Source: CAMLIZ01 sp966212505 (GTDB taxonomy: Bacteria; Pseudomonadota; Gammaproteobacteria; Burkholderiales; Burkholderiaceae_C). From it: a DNA stretch of 64,000 nt. Position 1 is the stretch's first letter, and every line of letters begins with the position of its first letter. The notes beneath the pieces were generated by a model that saw only the letters and a program-made list of their open reading frames with translations, ran no database searches and was not told the DNA's origin. This document shows positions 1 to 6,800 of this stretch, piece after piece. The translations under genes were made by a program, and so were the position numbers. The stretch spans positions 1-64,000 of the forward strand of contig CBIHRS010000001.1 in NCBI GenBank assembly GCA_966212505.1, read 5' to 3'.

Positions 1-1202
1 TTGGCGCCGTGCACGCTCACGCACGAGCACTCGCCCACCGCGTAGAAGCCGTTGACGATGGTGTTGGGGTTGCCGTCCTTCGGCACCACCACCTGGCCGT
101 GGACGTTGGTCGGGATGCCGCCCATCTGGTAGTGGATGGTCGGCACCACCGGAATCGGCTCCTTGGTGATGTCGACGTTGGCGAAGTTGTGGCCGATCTC
201 GAACACCGAGGGCAGGCGCTTCAGGATGGTCTCGGCGCCCAGGTGCGTCATGTCCAGCACGACGTAGTCCTTGTTGGGACCGCAGCCGCGACCTTCCTTG
301 ATCTCCTGGTCCATGCAGCGCGAGACGAAGTCGCGCGGCGCCAGGTCCTTCAGCGTCGGGGCGTAGCGCTCCATGAAGCGCTCGCCGTTGATGTTGCGCA
401 GGATGGCGCCTTCGCCGCGGCAGCCTTCGGTCAGCAGCACGCCCGCGCCGGCCACGCCGGTGGGGTGGAACTGCCAGAACTCCATGTCTTCCAGCGGGAT
501 GCCGGCGCGCGCCGCCATGCCCAGGCCGTCACCGGTGTTGATGAAGGCGTTGGTGCTGGCAGCGTAGATGCGGCCGGCGCCGCCGGTGGCGAACAGCGTG
601 CACTTGGCCTCGAGGATGTGGACTTCGCCGGTCTCCATCTCGAGCGCGGTGACGCCCACCACGTCGCCTTCGGCATCGCGGATCAGGTCGAGCGCCATCC
701 ACTCGACGAAGAACTGCGTGCGGGCCTTGACGTTCTGCTGGTACAGCGTGTGCAGCATCGCGTGGCCGGTGCGGTCGGCCGCGGCGCAGGCGCGCTGCAC
801 CGGCTTCTCGCCGTAGTTGGCGGTGTGGCCGCCGAACGGACGCTGGTAGATGGTGCCGTCGGGGTTGCGGTCGAACGGCATGCCGAAGTGCTCGAGCTCG
901 TAGACCACCTTCGGCGCCTCGCGGCACATGAACTCGATCGCGTCCTGGTCGCCGAGCCAGTCGGAGCCCTTGACGGTGTCGAAGAAGTGGTAGTGCCAGT
1001 TGTCCTCGGACATGTTGCCCAGCGAGGCGCCGATGCCGCCCTGGGCGGCCACCGTGTGCGATCGGGTGGGGAACACCTTGGACAACACCGCCACGTTGAG
1101 GCCCGCACGGGCCAGCTGCAGCGAAGCGCGCATGCCGGAACCACCGGCGCCGACGATGACGACGTCGAACTTGCGCTTAGCGATAGAAGATTTCACCGAC
1201 AT
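1..1202 (-). CDS. sdhA: Succinate dehydrogenase flavoprotein subunit (3' end beyond window)
   Basis: Catalytic subunit of complex II, oxidising succinate to fumarate with covalently bound FAD. About 400 of the usual ~590 residues are present because the gene runs off the left edge. The N-terminus carries the FAD-binding GAGGSGMRAS stretch (residues ~18-27), the RSHT segment whose His49 is the expected covalent FAD ligand, and FHPTG (~245-249) of the active site. The ATG at 1202 lies 5 bp after the sdhD stop, so it belongs to an sdhCDA(B) operon. sdhB is expected just outside the window. Confidence 0.97.
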   Translation of the reverse strand, partial: MSVKSSIAKRKFDVVIVGAGGSGMRASLQLARAGLNVAVLSKVFPTRSHTVAAQGGIGASLGNMSEDNWHYHFFDTVKGSDWLGDQDAIEFMCREAPKVVYELEHFGMPFDRNPDGTIYQRPFGGHTANYGEKPVQRACAAADRTGHAMLHTLYQQNVKARTQFFVEWMALDLIRDAEGDVVGVTALEMETGEVHILEAKCTLFATGGAGRIYAASTNAFINTGDGLGMAARAGIPLEDMEFWQFHPTGVAGAGVLLTEGCRGEGAILRNINGERFMERYAPTLKDLAPRDFVSRCMDQEIKEGRGCGPNKDYVVLDMTHLGAETILKRLPSVFEIGHNFANVDITKEPIPVVPTIHYQMGGIPTNVHGQVVVPKDGNPNTIVNGFYAVGECSCVSVHGA

Positions 1203-1207
1203 GTTTC

Positions 1208-1573
1208 TCAAAGCCTCCAGAGCACCTGAACCGCCCAACCGGCGCAGCCCAACAGCCAGACGATCGTGAACAGATGCGCCAGCAGCCGCAGGCCGACCGG
1301 CTTGACATAGTCCATCCAGATGTCGCGCATGCCGACCCAGGCGTGGTAGGCCAGCGAGACGATCACCGTGAAGGTCAGCACCTTCATCCATTGGGCGGCG
1401 AAGATGCCGGCCCACTTGTCGTAGCCGATCTGGCCAGGCATCAGCAGCTGCACCAGCAGCACCAGCGTGAACAGGGCCATCAGGCCGCCGGTGACGCGCT
1501 GGGCCAGCCAGTCGCGGAAGCCGTAGTGCGCGCCGACGACCAGGCGCTTGGAACCGAACGTGTTGTTTGCCAT
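1208..1573 (-). CDS. sdhD: Succinate dehydrogenase membrane anchor subunit
   Basis: Small integral-membrane subunit that, with SdhC, binds haem b and ubiquinone and anchors complex II. The 121-residue product has three hydrophobic segments (about 28-46, 62-82 and 95-118). The AYHAWVGMRDIWMDY stretch (~75-89) is typical of SdhD: His77 aligns with the haem ligand, and the D-Y pair at 88-89 is near the quinone site. The gene starts 13 bp after the sdhC stop and ends 5 bp before sdhA, consistent with co-transcription. Confidence 0.95.
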   Translation of the reverse strand: MANNTFGSKRLVVGAHYGFRDWLAQRVTGGLMALFTLVLLVQLLMPGQIGYDKWAGIFAAQWMKVLTFTVIVSLAYHAWVGMRDIWMDYVKPVGLRLLAHLFTIVWLLGCAGWAVQVLWRL

Positions 1574-1586
1574 TTGGTGTCGATCC

Positions 1587-2012
1587 TCAGTACACGCCGA
1601 ACAGCTTCAGGCCGGCCAGCAGCGTGAGCAGCAGGCTCAGACCCAGCGTGAATTGCGCGGAGACGCGGCCCTGCTCCTTGGAGACGCTGTGGGTGACGTC
1701 CATCCACAGGTGGCGCAGGCCGGCGATGAAGTGGGTGAAGTAGCCCCAGAGGATGCCCAGGACCATCAGCTTGACGAACCAGCTGGGCACGAAGCCGATG
1801 CCGGAGACGAAGGCGGCGCGGAAGCGCTCGAACGAGAACTCGGAGGTGACGCTGGTGTCGAAGAGCCAGATCGTCAGCGGGAGGAGAAAGAAAAGAATCG
1901 CGCCGCTGATGCGATGGAGGATCGATACCACACCGGCGGGCGGGAGACGGTACTGCAGGGCGTCCGTCAGCCTCATCGTTCCGGGTCTTTGCTTCGTCGT
2001 TGCTTCTGCCAT
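1587..2012 (-). CDS. sdhC: Succinate dehydrogenase cytochrome b556 subunit
   Basis: First gene of the sdh operon and second membrane anchor of complex II. The 141-residue product contains SILHRISG (~30-37), where Ser30 and Arg34 match quinone-site residues, and HFIAGLRHLWMD (~94-105), whose first His is the expected haem b ligand. Three membrane helices are visible. The 100-bp gap separating it from the upstream gntR should hold the sdh promoter. I find no copy of the 2944-2961 operator in that gap. Confidence 0.96.
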   Translation of the reverse strand: MAEATTKQRPGTMRLTDALQYRLPPAGVVSILHRISGAILFFLLPLTIWLFDTSVTSEFSFERFRAAFVSGIGFVPSWFVKLMVLGILWGYFTHFIAGLRHLWMDVTHSVSKEQGRVSAQFTLGLSLLLTLLAGLKLFGVY

Positions 2013-2114
2013 ACCCCAACCTTGCGTAATCGCAGTGAAACCAAAAGATTTTATTGCAATGCAACAGTCGCGAGACTTACGGCGATTGCGTATGCGCCGC
2101 CTCCGCCCTGCCGT

Positions 2115-2891
2115 TCAGTTCAATTCGTTGCGGTAGTAGTGGTGCTCGGTGCTGTAGAGGCCGCGCCGCAGCTCGACCGGCTTGTCGCCATAGGTGAACG
2201 ACAGGCGCTCCACGCTGAGCAGCGGCGCGCCTTCCGGCACCTCGAGCAGCGCGGCCGTGGCCGCATCGGCCGCGACGGCGCGGATCTTTTCCTCCGCCCG
2301 GATCATGCGCACGCCGAACTCGGTTTCGAACAGGCCGTACATCGGCCCGCGGTATTCGGCCAGGCGCTCGGCGGTGAGGCCCTTGAAGGCGGAACCGGGC
2401 AGCCAGATGTCGTCGAGCACCACCGGCTTGCCGGTGAAGATCAGCATGCGGCGGATCTGCACCACCGCATCGCCGCTCTTCAGCTCCAGGATGCGCACCA
2501 CATCGGCCGGCGCGCGCAGGCGGCGGCATTCCAGGATGCGCCGCTCGATTCCACCTGGTGACGCCTCGTCGTCGGGCATCAGGCGCAGGAAGCGGTACTG
2601 GATCTTCTCTTCGGCATGGGTGGCGACGAAGGTGCCCTTGCCCTGCCGGCGCACCAGCAGGTTCTCGGTGGCCAGCTCGTCGATCGCCTTGCGCACCGTG
2701 CCCTGGCTCACCTTGAAGCGCGCCGCCAGGTCCATCTCGCTCGGAATGGCTTCGCCGGGCTTCCATTCGCCGCTTTGCAGGCTGCGCAGGATCAGCGCCT
2801 TGATCTGCTGGTAGAGCGGGCTGAAGGCGGGGCCTCCGCTGTCGGACGCGACATCGGGCGTGTTGCCGGCGAGCGGGGGAACGGAGGCCAT
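2115..2891 (-). CDS. GntR-family regulator with UTRA domain (candidate TCA-cycle regulator)
   Basis: Transcription factor with an N-terminal GntR winged helix (SPLYQQIKALIL through GKGTFVA, about residues 24-90) and a C-terminal UTRA ligand-binding domain (~110-245), as in the HutC/FarR subfamily. It lies between sdh and mdh and is divergent from mdh. The perfect palindrome at 2944-2961 sits just upstream and recurs before acnB, so autoregulation plus control of mdh and acnB is the natural inference. The ligand is unknown. The ATG at 2891 gives 258 residues; an in-frame TTG at 2933 would add 14. Neither start has a strong ribosome binding site. Confidence 0.85.
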   Translation of the reverse strand: MASVPPLAGNTPDVASDSGGPAFSPLYQQIKALILRSLQSGEWKPGEAIPSEMDLAARFKVSQGTVRKAIDELATENLLVRRQGKGTFVATHAEEKIQYRFLRLMPDDEASPGGIERRILECRRLRAPADVVRILELKSGDAVVQIRRMLIFTGKPVVLDDIWLPGSAFKGLTAERLAEYRGPMYGLFETEFGVRMIRAEEKIRAVAADAATAALLEVPEGAPLLSVERLSFTYGDKPVELRRGLYSTEHHYYRNELN

Positions 2892-2943
2892 GGATCGCGA
2901 TTGCAGCACACCCGGCCCCTTGGCGTCTACCAACTCATGAATG

Positions 2944-2961
2944 ATGTCTTATATAAGACAT
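2944..2961. promoter_or_regulatory. 18-bp perfect palindromic operator between gntR and mdh
   Basis: ATGTCTTATATAAGACAT is identical to its reverse complement over all 18 positions. It is followed by a third half-site (TAAGAC, 2961-2966) in direct orientation. It lies 7 bp upstream of the -35 of the mdh promoter and within the 5' region of the divergent gntR. Symmetric AT-rich sites are typical of GntR dimers. A near-identical copy occurs at 6703-6720, and I see no other in the window. Confidence 0.8.
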
Positions 2962-2968
2962 AAGACCA

Positions 2969-2997
2969 TTGACACAACAGGGACACACTCTTAGACT
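2969..2997 (+). promoter_or_regulatory. mdh promoter
   Basis: A consensus -35 hexamer TTGACA (2969-2974) is separated by 17 bp from TAGACT (2992-2997), an acceptable -10. Transcription would start near 3004, giving a leader of about 55 nt before the mdh ATG. The palindrome at 2944-2961 lies immediately upstream of the -35, a position compatible with either activation or repression. Confidence 0.65.
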
Positions 2998-3059
2998 CGC
3001 CTAAACTTCCGGGTGGTTTCATTTCCACAACCACTCTCTCTCCCTTGGAGCCCCTCCCC

Positions 3060-4046
<987 letters not shown>

Positions 4047-4059
4047 TGCAGCATGCAGA

Positions 4060-4092
4060 AAAGGCCGGCCGAGCAATCCGCCGGCCTTTTTT
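4060..4092 (+). terminator. Rho-independent terminator after mdh
   Basis: Inverted repeat GGCCGGC (4063-4069) / GCCGGCC (4080-4086) with a 10-nt loop, flanked by A's on the left and six T's (4087-4092). It begins 14 bp after the mdh stop. It also precedes tam by 20 bp, so tam may depend on read-through or its own promoter. Confidence 0.85.
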
Positions 4093-4112
4093 CATTGTCG
4101 AGGCCGAACACC

Positions 4113-4889
4113 ATGAAAGACTGGAATCCCGCCCTCTACCGCCGCTTCGAGGATGAGCGCACGCGGCCGGCCGCCGAGCTGCTGGCCCGGGTGGCGCTGC
4201 AGGCGCCGGCGCAGGTGTTCGACCTCGGCTGCGGCCCCGGCAACTCGACCGAGCTGCTGGTCGAGCGCTTTCCGCAAGCAGCAGTCACAGGCACCGACAA
4301 CTCGCCGGCGATGATCGCCGCGGCCCGCGAACGCCTGCCGCAGGTGGCCTTCGCGCTGAGCGACATCGCGAGCTGGCAGCCCGCGCAGCCGGCCGACCTG
4401 GTCTATGCCAATGCCTCGCTGCAGTGGATCCCCGATCACGAGCGGCTGATCCCTCACCTGTTCGCCCAGCTGGCGCCGGGCGGCGTGCTCGCGGTGCAGA
4501 TGCCCGACAACCTCGACGAGCCCACGCACCGGCTGATGCGCGAAACCGCCGCCGATCCGCGCTGGGCCGAGGCGATCGGCCCGGCCGACAAGCTGCGCGC
4601 CCGCATCCTGGCCGCACCGCACTACTACGACCTGCTCGCCCCCGAAGCGGCGAGCGTCGACGTGTGGCGCACCACCTACCACCACCCGATGGGCTCGCCG
4701 GCCGACATCGTGCAGTGGCTGCGCAGCACCGGGCTCAAGCCTTTCGTCGAAGCGCTGCCCGAGGCGCTGCAGCCCGGCTTCCTGGCCGAGTACGAGCGCC
4801 GCATCGCTGCCGCCTACCCGGCACGTGCCGACGGCCGGCGGCTGCTGGCCTTTCCCCGCCTGTTCATCGTCGCGCAACGGCGCGGCTGA
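4113..4889 (+). CDS. tam: Trans-aconitate 2-methyltransferase
   Basis: SAM-dependent methyltransferase of 258 residues. The Tam family methylates trans-aconitate, a spontaneous by-product that inhibits aconitase. It begins MKDWNPALYRRF, characteristic of Tam, followed by the SAM-binding DLGCGPGNST (37-46) and GTDNSPAM (~66-73). NASLQWIPDH (~104-113) and the C-terminal half also fit the family. Its position between mdh and acnB suits a metabolite-damage-control role. The ATG at 4113 is chosen because the upstream part of the open frame encodes the mdh terminator. Confidence 0.9.
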   Translation: MKDWNPALYRRFEDERTRPAAELLARVALQAPAQVFDLGCGPGNSTELLVERFPQAAVTGTDNSPAMIAAARERLPQVAFALSDIASWQPAQPADLVYANASLQWIPDHERLIPHLFAQLAPGGVLAVQMPDNLDEPTHRLMRETAADPRWAEAIGPADKLRARILAAPHYYDLLAPEAASVDVWRTTYHHPMGSPADIVQWLRSTGLKPFVEALPEALQPGFLAEYERRIAAAYPARADGRRLLAFPRLFIVAQRRG

Positions 4890-4906
4890 CAAGAAAAAAG
4901 AGGACC

Positions 4907-5929
4907 ATGAGCGCCCTGCCCCTGCATCCCCGCGAAGCCCTGTTCGACAGCACCGAGCGCACCGTCTCGCTGCCCGTGTGCGACCACTACGCCGGCGTCG
5001 AGCCGCGCATGCGCAAGAGCCTGGAGCTGCAGGCCGAGCTGGGCCCGGTGTTCGACGTCACGCTCGACAACGAAGACGGCGCGCCGGTGGGTGGCGAGCG
5101 CGAGCATGCGCACCTGATCGCCGAGCTCGTCAATTCCCCGGCCAACCGCTTCGGCCGCGTCGGTGCCCGCATGCTGCCGGTGGATCACCCCGCCTTCGCC
5201 GATGTGGCCAAGACGCTGGTGCGCGAAGCCGGCGAGCGCCTGGCCTACCTGATGCTGCCCAAGCCGCGCGCGCTGGCCGACGTGGAGCGCGCCGTGCACG
5301 AGGTCGACCGGCTCAGCGTCGACGCCGGCCTCACCCGCAGGATCCCGCTGCATGCCTTGATCGAGACCCACGGCGCGCTGCAGCAGGTGCAGAAGATCGC
5401 GATGCATCCGCGCATCGAATCGCTGTCGTTCGGGCTGATGGATTTCGTCTCGGCGCACCGCGGTGCGATCCCGCAGTGGGGCATGAGCGTCGCCGGGCAG
5501 TTCGAGCATCCGCTGGTGGTGCGCGCCAAGCTCGAGATCGCGGCGGCCTGCCATGCGGTCGGCAAGGTGCCGTCGCACTGCGTGGTCACGGAGTTCAAGG
5601 ACGAAGACGCGCTGGCCGCGGCGGCCGAGAAGGCCTCGCGCAGCTTCGGCTACACCCGCATGTGGAGCATCCACCCGTCGCAGGTCCGCATCATCGTCGA
5701 CGCGTTCTCGCCCACGGCTGCCGAGGTCGACCAGGCGATCGAGATCATCATGGCCGCGCAGGCCGCCCACTGGGCGCCGATCCGCCACCGCGACACGCTG
5801 CACGACCGCGCCAGCTTCCGCTACTTCTGGCACGTGCTCGAGCGCGCGCACCGCACCTCGTATGCCGACGGCGCCCAGCTGCCGGCCGAAGTGCGCGAGG
5901 CCTTTTTCTCCGACCCTGCAGCTCGGTAA
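4907..5929 (+). CDS. HpcH/HpaI aldolase / CitE-like lyase
   Basis: Probable Mg-dependent CoA-ester lyase or thioesterase of the CitE superfamily (citryl-CoA, malyl-CoA or citramalyl-CoA chemistry), 340 residues. It shows FDVTLDNEDGAPVG (~49-62, the acidic metal-site region), a LIETHGAL motif (151-158), and the family-typical SIHPSQVRIIVDAFSP near residue 265. No citrate lyase alpha or gamma subunits are nearby, so it is unlikely to be part of a citrate lyase complex. It starts 17 bp after tam (GAGGACC upstream of the ATG) and looks co-transcribed with it. The exact substrate cannot be read from sequence. Confidence 0.82.
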   Translation: MSALPLHPREALFDSTERTVSLPVCDHYAGVEPRMRKSLELQAELGPVFDVTLDNEDGAPVGGEREHAHLIAELVNSPANRFGRVGARMLPVDHPAFADVAKTLVREAGERLAYLMLPKPRALADVERAVHEVDRLSVDAGLTRRIPLHALIETHGALQQVQKIAMHPRIESLSFGLMDFVSAHRGAIPQWGMSVAGQFEHPLVVRAKLEIAAACHAVGKVPSHCVVTEFKDEDALAAAAEKASRSFGYTRMWSIHPSQVRIIVDAFSPTAAEVDQAIEIIMAAQAAHWAPIRHRDTLHDRASFRYFWHVLERAHRTSYADGAQLPAEVREAFFSDPAAR

Positions 5930-6173
5930 GCGGACGCTACCTGCCGCGCCGGCGCACCCCGAAGCGCCGCCCGCCGGTTCGTGACGTGCAGCACGGCCGG
6001 CGCCGTCGGCGAATCTCCTGACTGCCCCCAATGGCGGGGGCGCGGCGCCGAACGCAAACTTTGCACGCTTTGGCGGATTTGCAGATTGTTGCGATGCCGC
6101 CTTCCGCACCCGACACCGATGCAGACAATGGCGCTGCATCTTTTCCCCGATGTTCCACGAAGGAATCCCGCAC

Positions 6174-6638
6174 ATGAACCGCAAGCTCGCAGCCGGCTTG
6201 GCCGGCCTGATCGCCGCCGCCTCCCTGTCCGCTTTCGCCCAGGCCGACGCCCCCAAGCCCGCTAAGAAGGCCGCCAAGACGACGCATCACGCCACGAAGC
6301 CGTCCGCCAAGGCCGAGGCCGCCCCCGAGTTCGAAATGCTGACGCAGGGCCAGCTCGATGCCGCGACGCGCGTCTACGTCGGCCATGCCGATTGCGAGTT
6401 CAAGCAGGGCGTGGACATCGCTCCCGTTGATGGCCAGCCGGGCCATTTCAACGTCAGCTTCAAGAACCAGACCTTCCACATGGTTCCCGAAGAGACGACC
6501 ACCGGTGCCGTGCGCCTGTTCGACAAGAAGGCCGGCGTGGTGTGGCTGCAAATCCCGGTCAAGTCGATGCTGATGAACAACAAGGTCGGCCAGCGCATGG
6601 TCGATTCGTGCCAGGTCGCGGAGCAGAAGACCTCCTGA
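6174..6638 (+). CDS. Small periplasmic protein of unknown function
   Basis: The 154-residue product starts with a clear Sec signal peptide (MNRKLAAGLAGLIAAASLSAFA, cleavage near residue 22). A low-complexity K/A/P/H-rich linker (~23-50) and a compact C-terminal domain (~55-150) follow. The domain has two cysteines (in HADCEF and VDSCQV) that could form a disulfide. I do not recognise the fold. The ATG at 6174 has AAGGA nine nt upstream. It sits between the CitE-like gene and acnB but upstream of the acnB promoter, so it need not share its regulation. A weak TTGCAC-N17-GATTGT (6061-6089) could be its promoter. Confidence 0.75.
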   Translation: MNRKLAAGLAGLIAAASLSAFAQADAPKPAKKAAKTTHHATKPSAKAEAAPEFEMLTQGQLDAATRVYVGHADCEFKQGVDIAPVDGQPGHFNVSFKNQTFHMVPEETTTGAVRLFDKKAGVVWLQIPVKSMLMNNKVGQRMVDSCQVAEQKTS

Positions 6639-6697
6639 CCACGACCTGACGGGGCCGGTTCCGGCCCTCCGTCACAGCCCGGGCTCCGCAGAAACCC

Positions 6698-6725
6698 TTG
6701 GCAAGTCTTATATAAGACATAAAAT
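6698..6725 (+). promoter_or_regulatory. acnB promoter with operator in its spacer
   Basis: TTGGCA (6698-6703), 16-bp spacer, TAAAAT (6720-6725). The spacer is almost exactly filled by the palindrome 6703-6720, so a bound repressor would occlude RNA polymerase. The predicted start near 6732 leaves a leader of about 70 nt before the acnB ATG. Confidence 0.65.
6703..6720. promoter_or_regulatory. Second copy of the GntR-type palindrome, upstream of acnB
   Basis: AAGTCTTATATAAGACAT matches the 2944-2961 site at 17 of 18 positions; the 14-bp core GTCTTATATAAGAC is perfectly symmetric and identical in both. Such conservation in a GC-rich genome, confined to two TCA-gene promoters and beside a GntR gene, strongly suggests a shared regulator. 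Confidence 0.8.
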
Positions 6726-6800
6726 AGCGGAGTCGCCGGCGCTGAGCAGTTTCCCCAGGAGCCCCGGCGGGTCGTCTCTTGCCCCTCACCGGAGCCCTCG

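Noticed and set aside
2013..2114. Search for a third copy of the GntR palindrome in the sdh promoter gap
   Set aside because: No sequence with the GTCTTATATAAGAC core or a convincing half-site pair is present there.
6024..6041. GCCCCC...GGGGGC hairpin after the CitE-like gene
   Set aside because: The 6-bp stem has no T-run and is short, so I did not call it a terminator.
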